Shown: positions 27,540 to 41,174, counted from the stretch's first letter. The stretch is 64,000 nt of DNA from Unio delphinus (GCA_029339505.1 JAQISU010001239.1:10237001-10301000), one strand, 5' to 3'. The notes: a model not told the origin generated them from the letters alone. Made by a program: numbers and translations.

Positions 27540-28234
27540 CTATGAGAATCTGTTTTGATCAACAGCTCAATAGTGCAAAGTTCTCGGTCAACAATACGCG
27601 GTAGCTGAGGACTCTGTGGATGAAGCTCAAACGTAACGGTTAGTCTCTGTTTGTCTTCGTTTTTTTTCACACTTTTTATTTCACCATGTGCAATCCAAAA
27701 AGATGCATTATCTTTTTCCTCATCTAGTTGTGGTAATTTAAGGCGGACACAAATCCAGTCCAATGCACCAAAAATATCCGTTTCACTGTCATCACACTCA
27801 TTCAAGCTACTCTCCAGACGGTTACCACATTGCTGAAGGTAGATGTTTCTCTCGTAACAATAAGGTATTGTTAATCTGAATTTACCAGTCCTACGCCTAA
27901 ATTTGATTGGAACATTGTGGATTGTAAAGTTTTCTTCATTCCTTATTGAGTTCATAGCTGATTCCATTTGCATGAGAGGTAGCCAGGTTTCATTGTATTC
28001 TGTGATGCTGGAGTATTTTTTACGTGTACTCTTTGTTGCATATTGTGTCAAGCATTTAATTGGATCTTTCATGTGCTGCAAACAAAACTGCACATTTTCA
28101 GTAATGAAAAGTAACTGTAAAAAAGGACTTAAAAGCCCGTTCTGCATGTCTGCCGCCATCTGCACTTTCACGATTTGACCATGTGTTAACGTAATGCTAA
28201 ATGGAGTGAAGGGGTGCACACTTCCATAATGTGT
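27540..28234 (-). CDS. HELZ2-like RNB exon, 3' portion (downstream of the inserted element)
   Basis: Continues the interrupted exon in the same frame: after one target-site copy it reads ETHYGSVHPFTPFSITLTHG..., then a helical block, IHNVPIKFRR and IPYCYERNIY, ending TDSHR with donor AG|GTACGA (phase 2). This is the post-RNB linker typical of HELZ2-like proteins. It has no start of its own. The next exon completes the AGG codon. Confidence 0.85.
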
Positions 28235-28238
28235 TTCT
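28235..28238. repeat. target-site duplication, left copy (TTCT)
   Basis: TTCT here and at 50898-50901 flank the inverted repeats. On the coding strand this is AGAA, part of the codons ACA-GAA-ACA that are restored when one copy and the element are removed. Confidence 0.75.
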
Positions 28239-28722
28239 AACAGCTTCCGATTTCACTTGAGCTTTTCCATTTACTCAAATCAGGCCTCTGCTATGGGCTA
28301 AAATCTCTTAACCCAAAGTAGAAAAGGCACATAATGAGAATCTTTGAAGAGCTGTTGATCAGTATATAGTATATAACTATTCAATGGCTTTACTGTCTGT
28401 GGAAGGAGCTAGGCAGGTTTTAAATTAGCCAAAATTTGGCTAAGGATTCCTGTTGCCATACTCAGTGAGGCTGGTACACAACTAATGTCCTTTTAGCCCA
28501 ATTTGGCTAATTCCTACAAAGCTGTTCTTCACACTCTTTGGTTGAAACCAAATCTTGGCTAAATGAATGCTTAGCCAAAATTTGGCTAAGGATTCCTGTT
28601 GGTATACTCAGTGAGGCTGGTACACAACTAATGTCCTTTTAGCCCAAATTTGGCTAATTCCTACAAAGCTGTTCTTCACACTCTTTGGTTGAAACCAAAT
28701 CTTGGCTAAATGAATGCTACAC
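28239..28722 (+). repeat. left terminal inverted repeat with two 146-bp subterminal units
   Basis: Matches the reverse complement of 50401-50897 with roughly a dozen to fifteen differences by hand alignment. After about 185 unique bases it contains two tandem units, with TTAGCCAAAATTTGGCTAA dyads at 28425-28443 and 28571-28589, and half-dyad variants between them. Confidence 0.9.
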
Positions 28723-28807
28723 ATTTGCCTTTCACATGGATTTAACAAGTGGTTTTTCTATGTACATAATAGTGATGTTGGTGGGAAATAGACTCACCTT
28801 TAGTATA

Positions 28808-28821
<14 letters not shown>

Positions 28822-28849
<28 letters not shown>

Positions 28850-29340
28850 GAGGACATTGTATAGCACCTAATCTTTAGAAGCTCTAAGCATTTTACAACA
28901 TCTATAATGATTTGACTACAAAAAACACATGAAACTATAAAGCAAAAAAAAAAACATGCTGAAAATATTTAAGGTAGGAAACAACATTAAGTCTTTAAGT
29001 TTGCTTTTGCAGTTGACATGTTTTTCAGAGTTTTAAGAGACTCTTAAAAGGGATTACAGTGTCTTTGTGTCTAATTTCATTTAGCAATTCATTCCAAGTT
29101 GTTGGGCCCTGGTATGCAAATGAATGTTGTACATATGACTTCATTTTCATAGTGGGAATAATGAGTATATGATTGCCAGAAGAAGATCATAAGTATCTTG
29201 CTGGTTTGTACACATGGGAGAGGCCAGATAGGTAATGCTGGACTAGAATCCATAAGTGAAATGTAGCAGTCATTGTATGGTACAGAGCAGTGGGGAGGTT
29301 TGCTTTATAAAGATGTGTGTTCTGATCATGTTACTCTAAC
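28822..29340 (-). mobile_element. L2/CR1-like LINE 3' fragment
   Basis: On the minus strand an eroded reading contains the usual RT C-terminal pattern (AYQGPTTWNELL, ...VIPFKSLL). It ends with the tail AAAATGCTTAGAGCTTC-like and an (ATT)n run at 28808-28850. The same tail occurs in the opposite orientation at 35120-35190. Confidence 0.6.
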
Positions 29341-29710
29341 ATGGCAAGGTGTTAGTACATAATGTACATTAAGCATAAAACCCACATACAATGACAGTGC
29401 TAGGGCCTTACTTGTTAGAGTTGTGTTAGAAATAAATCAGTGAATGAAATGACTGTATTTTTATCACACCTATGATTTTTGTCATTAAAATTGATTGAAT
29501 CAAACTAGTATTTCGGCAAAAAATTGTTAAACCTACAAACTTTATCAAGTATTTAACAGAGAGATGGACCAACAGGAAGATGGATGTGTACAAAATCTAG
29601 AGAAAACCAAACTATTAAAACAAATGTTTAAATATATAACAAATTTTATTATTAAAGAACATATGACTGAAATGGTGTACATTGTAACAACTTTTACTTT
29701 AAAACAACTT

Positions 29711-32700
29711 TTACTTTAACATACAAGATCTCTTTTCAATAAGTCTTTTTATGCCTATTGGCAATTTTCTTGATGCAGGAAGTTCAAATTCCCCTGGTAA
29801 AATATTGCTGACTGATATTGTCAGCTGTTTACATGATGTCAGTGACACCTTAAATTGCTTTGTTCTGTATAATCTGATTGTAATCTCAGCAGGCGCAACT
29901 TCCATGACCTGACCGATTTGAATGATAGTTGCATCTGCAAGGTACAAAACATGTCTCCCAACATCATATCTTCTTCTATCTGCTCGTTCAGCTCGATGTC
30001 TGCCTGAGACTTGTTGGGTTATGTATACCTGAAAAATTTGTATCAGTAATTTTTAAATGAATTTTATTTATTTTGAACTAAACTAAGCAAGTCTTTTGAA
30101 TGATTGTTTAACTGTCATAATAGAAGAAATTAATATAAAAAATAATAAATAATGTTCAAATTTCATTGCAATTCAGTTGGAATATTAACACTCAGATTCT
30201 TCTTTTTAAATATCATAATAGGTATCATAATTCTGTGAGATATAATTGAGAGTTGCACATTCAATTTTCATTTATTCTTGCTAAATCAACTTTCTAACTC
30301 ATCATAAACCATTAGAAGTTTACTGGCACATTTTATTTGAAACATTAAATCATTGTATCTGTATTGTATCAATATTACATAATCGTTTCAATGTAACAGT
30401 TTTCAGAGGAAATATTTTGAAGTATTCACTCAGGTGCTTTTATAACTGGTATTTTCAAGTTTAACATGACATTTCATTTAAAAGGAGAAGTTGAACAAAC
30501 TATTTATTTGCTTCTTATAAAATATCCATAAAACAATGTATGTCTTTCAGGGATACATGTTTAGGTACTAAACCATGTTTATTTTGGAACGATTGCCCAT
30601 TACATTTGACTGTAGTGTTTCATGAGAACAGATATGTGTTTGGAAAATGTACTCTTCAGTTTGTCCAGATGACTAAGTAATGATTAAAATATCCATAAAA
30701 ATAAGTGTTCTACATCTCCCTTCCCCACTCAAGTAAATTCATATTTTTAAAACTGATTTGAATTGTATTAAAAATGGTCTGGTCATAAACACATACCGAA
30801 AATCATACATGTTTATTTATATTTGTCCAAAATCTGATGAGCATCTATGACAACTAGATTCTGATATAAACTAAGTCTCAAATGTTAAAGGACTGATTTA
30901 ACATTTAAATATGGCTTAAATTGTGTACAACTCTTTTTATCTGATTTCTGATGCATATAACATTCCTTCAGATTTAAATTTGTCAGATTTATAGTGTTAT
31001 TGTAATGGTGCTGATGGATATGACAGTTTCAATGAAAACACTAATCTTGTTGTGTACAAGGAAGGTGTCTGAAAATAACAAATATGACTTTATATTCCAT
31101 ACATACCTGCATACAGTCTTGTCGCTGACCTTGAAAGTCTGTGTTTTTGTATGTTTATATGTCACTGCACATTTTCGGATGATGCTAATGAGTACTGTCA
31201 TCCGTTTAGGTCCTTCCGGTAGTATATGCAATTTTTGTCGCCAGACTAAAATGTCCTCCATTGTAAATTTGTCATTGCAATGACTATTGCACCCACATGC
31301 CACAGATTTTTCCTTTTCAATGAAAGATAAATCTAATGCAGCTCTTCTTCTTTTCACATTGAAATCTGCAACATATGGCATTTGAAATTGTCTTCAGATT
31401 TTAGTATGCAGACAGATTTTAAAACAAACATTAATGTTATGCATATGATGACGCTAGTAATTTTGTGATGTTTTCATACTAATGCATATATTTAAACTGC
31501 TTAATAATTTATTAAGATTCAAAGAAGATTTACTGAAAAAGTCAAATAAAATTAGAAGAATTAAGTAATGATACTAAAATGATTTTAATGCAGGAAAATC
31601 AGGGCACTTAAATAATTAAGCATATAAACATCCATAACTAATTAGCCTCAAAGTTATTTTGGTGGAGTAGGTGAATAATGCATGACTGAAATGAAAATAT
31701 GTTTCACTATACCATTTCAGTGCTTTATTTCCATGCTTTAAGTGTGTAATCTAAGTGGCAATTACTGTAGTAGTAGTAGTAGTTGTAGTTGCTGTTCTTG
31801 CTGTGTAACAAATACAAATTGTAATTTACCTAAATTAGACATACAAGATGACAACCGTTTCTGAACAAATCTTGTTGCTGGGAGACTGATATCTGCAAGA
31901 TAAAAAATTTAAGTCTCAACCTGTTAGTTCTTGCTGCAGTCTTTAATTCACCTAACATACCTTTTAAAATTTACGCAACTATCATTCTGAGTTTTCTTTT
32001 CCTACTGCTGATGATAACTAAATATATGAATGCATTTATGCCAATAGCATTTTACTTATAAAAATGCTGATATCAAGAGTATATTCTCTATTATTTTGAA
32101 AGAAATACATAGTGATTATTCAAGTAGAAATCTGGACCAGAGAACTGTTGATAGCCAGTAAGTATTAGGCTCAATAATCAAAATGAATTCCATCAGTGGT
32201 CACCAGGCAGGAATCTTCTGATGGAAACTAAAAATGCTATTGAATTTTTAAAAAATGTTTTTGCAGTAAACTGAGAGATAAATAATTCCCTTTTGTTATA
32301 GCATTTTCCATCAGAATCTGAATCAGATTCATGTTCAAACCTTGCTGTTATATTATAGTATGCAGAGAGAAAATATTACAGCGGGGAAAAAACATTTCAG
32401 TACTTGCAACATAAAGTTTATGAAGACAAAATAAAATCTGCTTGTTTAGGAGTGAATATCTTTAGTCAAAATATGTAAATCTACTGGTCTGAACTCTTTT
32501 ACATGTAATGCTAAAGCTAAAAATATCTTTAGAAAATTTTACATTTAAATTTGATGAAATGTAATACATGCTGATAGGGTCAACTTCACAACATAAATTT
32601 AGAAAACTATGTCAAATCTAATTCATGCTGAGTAAAAGCTTATTAGATGTGGGCTATGCTTACTGAATGGAATAAAAATCCCTGAATAGTTTAATAAAAG

Positions 32701-33016
32701 TGCCTAATACTAATAGATAATTTAACATAATATAACTATTACTATTGTTTATATTCTGTTTGTTTTGTTAACCTATAGAATGTTTACAAATTAGCAATTT
32801 AAATCTATACACACCTTTGTTGAACTCATTTCCAAGAAGTTTTCTGTACAAGTCCTTGTCCATTCTCTTCACACTTTGAACTTCTCTAGTAACAAGAAAA
32901 CTAACCTTATTTATACTGCTGTAACTGATTGAATGCCTTCTACCAGTTCTGCCTCTATCAAGGCTATTACATGCCCAGCAGGCAGCTGTTAAGCACTCAG
33001 CAAGATCAATGAAAAC
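29711..33016 (-). CDS. unassigned multi-exon gene inside the element (left side)
   Basis: Three exons join without phase conflict: 32815-33016, 31830-31892 and 31107-31365. They read IDLAECLTAACWACNSLDRG, then ISLPATRFVQKRLSSCMSNL, then FNVKRRRAALDLSFIEKEK with a cysteine cluster CGCNSHCNDKF followed by VCR. A final exon 29711-30028 (VYITQQVSGRHRAERADRRR ... KRSCMLK, stop) follows, but needs one unseen exon to keep frame. CGC-x3-C resembles N-terminal zinc clusters of some eukaryotic transposase-like proteins; I cannot name a family. It may encode the mobility protein (inference). Upstream exons were not found. Confidence 0.6.
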
Positions 33017-33189
33017 CTGTCATGATCAAAGGAATTTTACACCAAAAGCATGGACTGGAGAGAGCCATACACTGACTCAAAAAGAAGGCACTTGATTTTA
33101 TGAATTGTGTTACTTGTCCAGCTATCATAGTAGAGCATGCAAACTCCATGATAATAAAAATTCATCAATGTTAGATGTTTAAATGCTGA

Positions 33190-33246
33190 TGATCATACCT
33201 ATATTTATAGGCATATCGTTAATGACAGCTTCTGTGTAGACTGAAA
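33190..33246 (+). repeat. copy of LINE 3' UTR, inverted relative to 39432-39490
   Basis: About 55 bp (ATGATCATACCTATATTTAT...) matches the reverse complement of 39432-39490 with few differences. It is a short fragment of the same LINE family. Confidence 0.6.
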
Positions 33247-34199
33247 AGCCAAAAGTTATGGCATTTTCTGTCATTCCAAGTGATTGAAATGTTTTCAATA
33301 TGGCACCAAAGAATCTGGTGCAAATTTCAGTAACCTTATTTTAAGTTTCTACTTTTTTCATTTGAAAAAAGGAACAGCTTTCTAAATATTTTGTAAAGTA
33401 AATTATTGCACCCACTATCAACTAATCCTAGCCAGCCAGACACACAGAGATATATCATATTCCACCTATTTCCATCAAATTTGTGTATTGTGAGTCTTTC
33501 ATGATGAATTTAGATAAATACTTCTAAGTTCATGAATATATGTGGGAAATTATCACTGAGAATAACGTTAAACTAATCATTAATTAAGTTATCATTAATG
33601 GAATATCCTCAGATATTATATAGTAATCACAATAATGTAGATCAAGTATTATCTTAATAGTATAGTTTGACTGTTCCAGAATTTTTTTCGTTACAGCCCA
33701 TTCAAAACTTGGACATGATGTCTTTTTATAAATAAGCAAAACTGAAAAAAATGAAAATACTAGTAATCATGTAATTTACACAACTGCTGCTAGACAATAA
33801 AATATATGTGCTGCTCTTTAGATTTGGAGGCAACACAGTTAACAATAGCATGATCCTATTTCCATTCATGTTTTCAACATTAAACAGTTAACCAACCCAC
33901 CAATAAACATGGTCACATTTTAGACTGAAGTCTTCATAGACCTGATTATAATATTCTATGGTCCATCCTTGTATCCCACGAAGTTGCATCAGCTAACTAC
34001 TGCATTATATGCTATCTGAATGTATCAGTTCCTTCACCTTTACTTGCTATTGAAAGACACCTTGATATGATAAATAGAACCAAACTAATGCATGACATCC
34101 AGCAAACCTAATAACTTGCTTACCTCCTACAGTTGAAGAACACGATAACTGCCTGTGTTCATTGATTGAAAACATCTCAGCTATCAAGTGCAGAGTATC

Positions 34200-35195
34200 A
34201 ATTCAAAAGTGTTCTCCATGGTATAGCAGTGTTAGGGACCAGCTTTGCACCATTAAAAAAGACCACTGTGAAGTGGAGAAGCTTTGACTTTCCAACAGAC
34301 TCACTTTCATAAGCTAATCTATGAAGCTGCCAAGAAGAATGTCACAAACATAGTCCATTTAGCCAAATTATCCCACTACAGTATTTCAGCGACAACCATT
34401 AGCAGCACATGGATTAATTTCTGATAGTTGTGATGATGAGTGCACCAAAGTCAAGTGAACTTGATCTAATTGCAACATCACCGCTGCTTGAGTGCTTCGA
34501 TCCAATATTGCCTTTACTAACTGATGTTATTAAAACCTCTCTCTCATCAGAGGAATTCCCATTATTTTTCAAAACTGCCAGTATAAAACCTTCTGCTGAA
34601 GAAACTAACATTCAACCTTAATGCTTTAAAGAACTACCGACCAGTTTGTAATCTCCTGTTCATATAAAAAATCTTAGAAAAAGTTGTTCTGACCCAACAT
34701 GTATCTCATCTGAAATCAAACAGTCTTTATAGCAATGTACAATCTGCATGTCAAAAAGACGGTACATAACCTAGGTGTTACTCTGGTCAGTTACTCTCAC
34801 ACTGCAGCAACATGTCATGAGCATAGGAAAGGCTGCTTTTATCTTAAGCTGAGATGCATCAGCTCCATTCACAAATATCTTTCAGTTGATGCCACTAAAA
34901 CACTTGTCTTAATTAGTACTTTCAAGGCTCAACTATTGTAACTCAATTATGTCTGTTTCATCTCAATATCTGCTCCAGAAATGTCAAAAAGCTCAAAACA
35001 CAGCATGCTTGAATCATGCTTAGAGTACAACGATCAGAGCACACCTCCAAATATTTTGAGCATTTTTATTTTCTAATTTCATAGTGTTTTGCTTTTTGTA
35101 GTACAATGTAATATCATTATATATGTTGTAAAGTGCTTAGAGCTTCTAGGCGTAATGCAAAGTCCTCATTATTATTATCATTATTATCATTTGTT
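34200..35195 (+). mobile_element. degenerate L2/CR1-like LINE (RT domain relic)
   Basis: Broken frames retain family blocks: SSELDLIATSPLLECFDPIL, TDVIKTSLSSEEFPLFFKTA, then KNYRPV-NLL with ILEKVVL, and after an internal deletion HKYLSVDATKTLV. It ends in the tail AAAGTGCTTAGAGCTTC and an (ATT)n-like run. Clearly non-functional. Confidence 0.75.
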
Positions 35196-36075
35196 TTTGT
35201 CATCTTCTATGCAAAGCAGAGTCAGTTATATATCTCTCTTGACTGTTTAAAAGGACTTTTTAATTATTTTATTAAATTATGAACTATAACCTGGAAAGCA
35301 AGCAACCCATCTTCCCAGATGTGAAAAAGCTTCGGTCCTTGTATTGTTTATATACTTGTAAGAAGCCCTGTTATAAAGTTCTGGTGTTTATATGATATGA
35401 ACAATTCAACCTAATTTTTTTCACAACCCGTATCAATGTTGAGTTTATAGTGTTCGCATTGTTATAGTTGAGATGAGCAGTTGAGAAAAAAATAAAGTCA
35501 CAAGTGTATTTATAAAAGGAATTAATTTATAATTTATCTGCAATCAATATTTATCAACACATTGCATTGAAGACAGTAGTGCAGTGAATACTCAGCCATG
35601 GGTGTAAACATAATAACATATTTCTCTAACAGTTGCTGAAGTTAACTACAGATTGTACACACTTTTCAAAGTAATTTTTCAACCAATTGATCTGATTGCT
35701 ACATGTGTTTCTACTGGTAATTTCATAATGCCTAATTATCATACAGGATAATTTATTTTCTTATCATGTAAATATTAAAATAAGCCTATGATGCATTTGA
35801 TAAGTAGATTATTAACATATAGTTCATAACATTATCAGACCCACTTTAAAATTACATTTGTTCCATGAATTTACATGTCAAGATTATTAAAATATACATC
35901 TACAGTCCTTTCAAATATTGTTCAATCAAGATTCAGTTAATTTGTTTATTTACTCATTCAGCTACAAAAAAATTAGCCAATGAGAATTGTAGTGAATGTT
36001 ATGTGCATACAAAATTTGCACCAAGATCTGTACATTTAATCTTTTCCCTTGTGCTCAAATTTGATGAATTATGAT

Positions 36076-38310
36076 TATGTCAGTGTACTGATTTGTCCAA
36101 TCATATGGATATATGAAAATCCCTTTTAATATCTTTACTTTCTTGTGACATGCATATAAAGTTATATTTTAAAAATTGTAGAAATTTTTAGCTAAACCAA
36201 ATCCAAATAATGAAATAATCTAGGATCCATAACTTTGGTAAGAGACTGTTAGCTGCAAGCAAGTGGTCCATAGGGCATCATCAAAGGCTTGTTTGGTTAT
36301 AAAGCCTTGCCATCATGATTAGATTATTCAAATGTGTAATTAACCATGCTCTCCCAAGTGATTTTGGCTGTGAAATTTGAATTAGAGATGGTGATAATCA
36401 GGATGACCCTTGTTACATGTCTAACTGTTAGCACTGGGCTACATGAACTAACAGTAAAATTTTGTCCCAAATTTATTGTGTTCCAAGTACTTTTTGAGTC
36501 TCTTCAAAATAGTTATTGAAGAGCCACTGTGGGTTAGATACTTAGGTAATAAATAAATGGTGGATTATTATAATATCATAATAAAAATTATAATACTCAA
36601 TCTTTACTTATTTAAAAAATAGGTAGATAGATATGTAGGTAGGTGGATAGATTAAATCAAGATAATAGATTTAATGTCTCACATAGAAGAAAATGCAGAA
36701 TGCAAATGATTTTCAAAGTTAACTTTTGGGCATTTATGTGCAATTAATGAAATTGTGAGAGTCTGTCTTTAGCAAATTGTCAAAAGTAAAATCCCAAAAT
36801 GATTCAATATGTGATTCTTTCTTATTGTACATTTTGCCCTCAATATTTTTGACCCATTAACATAGTTTTGTGAAAATTGGTGTAGTGATGCATATTTCAT
36901 GATATATTCTTTTTTTCATCAGTTATATATTTCAAAATTCTAAAGTTTTTTTTAATTTATCAAACGGTGTTAAAAAGAAGTTTTCATTTTAATATTTTGG
37001 TCCTTTCCAAAACACACCAATAAATATAAGGAACAGTTTATCATATGTTTACTTTCATTCATATTTTATTCATTCACACATTCTCATACATTTTTCAGTG
37101 AATATCACATCTGTAGCTACATAATTGAATTATATATACTGATAAAACACATATATTAATGAATAATTATTAACTTCACAAATTACTTTCATTAATTTTT
37201 CAATTAATTAAGTTAAGTTCACTATGTCAGTGTACTGCTTTGCCTGATCATATGGATAAATGAAAATCCTTTTTAATATCTTGACTTTCTTGTGACATGC
37301 ATATAAAGTTATATTTTAAAAATTGTAGAAATTTTTAGCTAAACCAAATCCAAATAATGAAATAATCTAGGATCCAAACTTTGGTAAGAGACTGTTAGCT
37401 GCAAGCAAGAGGTCCATAGGGCATTATCAAAGGCTTGTTTGGCTATAAAGCCTTGCCATCATGATTAGATTATTCAAATGTGTACGGTAATTAACCATGC
37501 TCTCCCAAGTGATTTTGGCTGTGAAATTTGAATTAGAGATGGTGATAATCAGGATGACCCTTGTTACATGTCCAACTGTTAGTACTGGGCTACATGAACT
37601 AACAGTACAATTTTGTTCCAAATTTATTGTGTTCCAAGTACCTTCTAGTTATTGAAGAGCCACTGTGGGTTAGATACTTAGGTAATAAATAAATGGTGGA
37701 TTATTATACTGTCATAACAAACATTATAATACTCATCCTTTACTTATATAAAAGATAGGTAGATAGATATGTAGGTAGGTGGGTAGATTAAATCAAGATA
37801 ATAAATTTAATGTCTCACATAGAAATACATGCAGAATGCAAATGATTTTCAAAGTGTGCAATTAATGAAATTGTGAGAGTCTGTCTTTAGCAAATTGTGG
37901 GAAGTAAAATCCCAAAATGATTCAATATGTGATTCTTTCTTATTGTTTATTTTGCCCTCAATATGTTTGACCCATTAACATAGTTTTGTGAAAATTGGTG
38001 TAGTGATGCATATTTCATGATATATTCTTATTTTCATCAGTTATATATTTCAAAATTCTAAAGTTTTTTTTAATTTTTCATTTTAATATTTTGGTCCTTT
38101 CCAAAACACACCAACAAATATAAGGAACAGTTATCATATGTCTACTTTTGTTCACATTTTTTTCATTCACACATTCTCATACATTTTCAGTGATCTGTTG
38201 CTACATAAAAAATTATATATACTGATAAAACACACATATTAATGAATAATTATTAACTTCACAAATTACTTTCATTAATTGTTCAATAAATTTCAAAGTT
38301 CAATTCACTA
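36076..38310. repeat. tandem duplication, unit about 1.15 kb, inside the element
   Basis: 36076-37223 and 37224-38310 start with TATGTCAGTGTACTG and run in parallel (for example TAGCTAAACCAAATCCAAAT, GGTAGATAGATATGTAGGTA, GATAAAACACATATTAATG). They differ by scattered substitutions and several indels, one of about 60 bp. No coding potential noticed. Confidence 0.85.
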
Positions 38311-39017
38311 TGTCAAAATGTATAAAGATTTGTAAACGTCATGATGCAACAACAAAAAAAAAATGAATTTGAATTTCACATTCAAGCAGGCACTCACCAG
38401 TTATTATGTACTTTTGAGAGAGTAATGTATATTAGGTGAAGTTATTTGCATTGAAGCTACTTTGCTGTAATGTGGCTGACATTTCATTGAAAAGAATATC
38501 TATTGGTAAGCCAAAAGCAACAAACTTTTCTCTAATATCAAGTAAACAACATGAAGTATACTAACAGGCAAGATCATTTTAAGTACGTAAGATATTTTAA
38601 CTAAAAAGAAATTCTACAGAACAAAGTTCTTAAATTTGAAAAGGATAAGTTACCCAATTTTGTGTAAAAATAACAAGGATGACAGTTGCAAAATACTCTT
38701 ATTTAATGACTGGATATTTGGTTTACTATTTCTTTAATCATTTTTGCATTTCTATTTCAATCAACTTTATTGAATGACCTTTGATTGTTTGTGTTATTTT
38801 TTATTTCAGAAATTACCTTCGCTCTTTCTATTTATTTTTCTCTCTCTTAACGACAATATACGAACTTTCTTTTTTATATATATCATAAGCCTTAAAAATA
38901 AAATGTTCACTATCAAATAGAATATCTCAGCAAATCCTAGAAGTAATGTAATGATCAATATCAGATATAAGAATTTTATAATAAAGGAAGCGGATGACTC
39001 ATTGAGAATTGCCTCTA

Positions 39018-39063
<46 letters not shown>

Positions 39064-39175
39064 ATGTAATGCTTTATTTATAGAGGGTGACTCGTTAGTA
39101 AAGGACTATTCTCCCTTGAGGCCCTCTTAAGGAGAGTATGAAAATGCACATTATATGAAGATAGCAATAATTAGT

Positions 39176-39423
39176 GAGGGGCCTCGAGTGGCCGAGTGGT
39201 CTAAAGTGCTGTCCATTACGGATCACTGCCATCTCACCTCTGTCTGTGTGTGTTCAAGTCTAAGATTCGGCTAATGTAGTTATGTGAGTAAGCTTGCCAG
39301 TAGCTTCTCGTGGGTCGGTGGTTCTTTCTGGGGGGTTTCCGGGTTCTTCCTCCACCAATAATTCTGGCCGCCATGTATAGCCTATATTGTGCTTAAAAAT
39401 GGCGTTAAACCATACAAAACAAA
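39176..39423 (+). mobile_element. tRNA-derived SINE, family B
   Basis: A second family: head CCTCGAGTGGCCGAGTGGTC (Leu-tRNA-like), body with GTGAGTAAGCTTGCCAGTAG, end AAAATGGCGTTAAACC. An 11-bp target duplication CAATAATTAGT flanks it (39165-39175 and 39424-39434), so it jumped into older LINE sequence. Confidence 0.9.
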
Positions 39424-39434
39424 CAATAATTAGT

Positions 39435-39700
39435 ATCACAGTCTACACAGAAGCTGTCATTAAGGAAATACCTATAAATATAGGTATGATCATCATCTAT
39501 AATAAACACATGCATGCTCATGATATCTCATTTTAAGTACTCTAATATTTTCAGCTGATTTTACATGTAGTGGAAGCTTATTCCATACAACTGTACCAGA
39601 ATATTGAAAACTCTTTTTGAATTGTTCTGTTCTTGGTTCTGGTACTAAAAGTTTTCCATGTGATATTGATCCCAACTGGTATTTTTTTTGAAAAAGGCCT
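39435..39700 (-). mobile_element. LINE 3' fragment, split from a SINE insertion
   Basis: Reads PRTEQFKKSFQYSGTVVWN and LPLHVKSAENI, a typical non-LTR RT C-terminus, then a 3' UTR shared in inverted orientation with 33190-33246. A SINE sits at its downstream side (39176-39423). Confidence 0.65.
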
Positions 39701-40614
39701 GAATAAGTCCTGAAGATATTCTAGTGCAGTTCCATGTAGACATTTATATAAAAGAACTGCCTTGTGAAAAATCTATCCTGTCATATTGCTATGTGTTGGA
39801 GATGTAATGAATTACCTGAAGAAAATGAGGAATACTCAATATATCTATTGCAAGATACACATTTTACTAAATGACAGGAGACATATTAGATCATCTTGGG
39901 GTTACCAATATATAATTTCTTTTGCATTCAGATTCAAGGGGAGACGCTATTGTATTGAGCAATAACTTTGAGTTGCCTATACACAGACGCAAAGTAGATG
40001 CAAACAGCAACAATATAGTATTAGATACTTCAGTTCAAAATTACACATTCAAACTTATGAACATTAATTGTCCTAATTGATGTTTATGATGAATGTATTC
40101 AAATTTATTTCTGATGAGAAAATAATATAGATTCAAAACGATCCACTTGGAGAAAGAATAAACCTATCAAGTGGGCAAGGTTAGATTTCTTCCTAGTGTC
40201 AGAAACCCTTATTACAATGATAATTGTTTAATTTTCAAAGATTGCTATTAAGGGAAAATACGTATTTAAAATAATAGCAGAACTGAATTGCTTTGAAATG
40301 AGTAACAACCATAGTTACTTTATAAAACTTGTAATGAGTGAAGGCTTAATGTGCATATATGTATTGGTACATATATGTATATAAGTGGAAATTCTTACAA
40401 TAAATTTACTTTTCTTCGATAGCTTATATTCTGTAATGAGTTCAGAATTAGAATATAATACTATGTACTAATGTTAACACTATTCTCTGCAAAGTTATGA
40501 ACATTTATAATTAACTGTGAAGAAGTCATGGGTTGGATCCGACCAACTGCTGGCGTTGCATGGAAAATAGTACAAAAACAAAAAAACAATGTCTACTGAA
40601 TAAAAGTAGACAAG

Positions 40615-40615
<1 letters not shown>

Positions 40616-40687
<72 letters not shown>
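40616..40687. repeat. (TA)n microsatellite inside the element
   Basis: About 70 bp of TA dinucleotides. Confidence 0.97.
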
Positions 40688-40690
<3 letters not shown>

Positions 40691-40994
40691 GATAAATTCT
40701 AGTACATATAATTATTTCATTGATAATAAAATAGCACAATAAAAGATGGCATACATAGGCATGGTTTTGATTGTGTATTAATTAATAAAACATTGATAAG
40801 TTTATGCACTGCTATAAATATCTTTATATTAATTACATCAAAGCCCATAGGATAGAGAGATAATAATGTCTTAAAGACAGTAATCTAAAGAGAACAATAT
40901 GTCTTAAAGTTGTAGATTTTTCATATTCGAACATTATTTCAGCTTTTATATTATCTATGTTTAGAAACATTAAACACATTTAATTTTTATTTAA

Positions 40995-41174
40995 TCATCT
41001 GCAATTTGTTCTCAGTCGCTTATGATAAGATTTGTTAACCCAATCATCAACATAATTATTCAAAGGAATATTATGTTTTTCCCAATTCTTGGATGGGTTA
41101 CATATTTTTCTAATTGGTAACATATTGTACAGTTTATGTGTGGAAGCAGAAATGATTTTTGATATCATATAGTA
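40995..41174 (-). CDS. possible terminal exon of a third gene in the element
   Basis: Acceptor-like CCCTCTATGCAG precedes an open frame of 59 codons (YYMISKIISASTHKLYNML ... DDWVNKSYHKRLRTNCR) ending in TGA, with AATAAA within about 10 bases after the stop. Basic C-terminus. No partner exon or homologue recognised; could be chance or a LINE tail. Confidence 0.3.
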   Translation of the reverse strand, partial: YYMISKIISASTHKLYNMLPIRKICNPSKNWEKHNIPLNNYVDDWVNKSYHKRLRTNCR

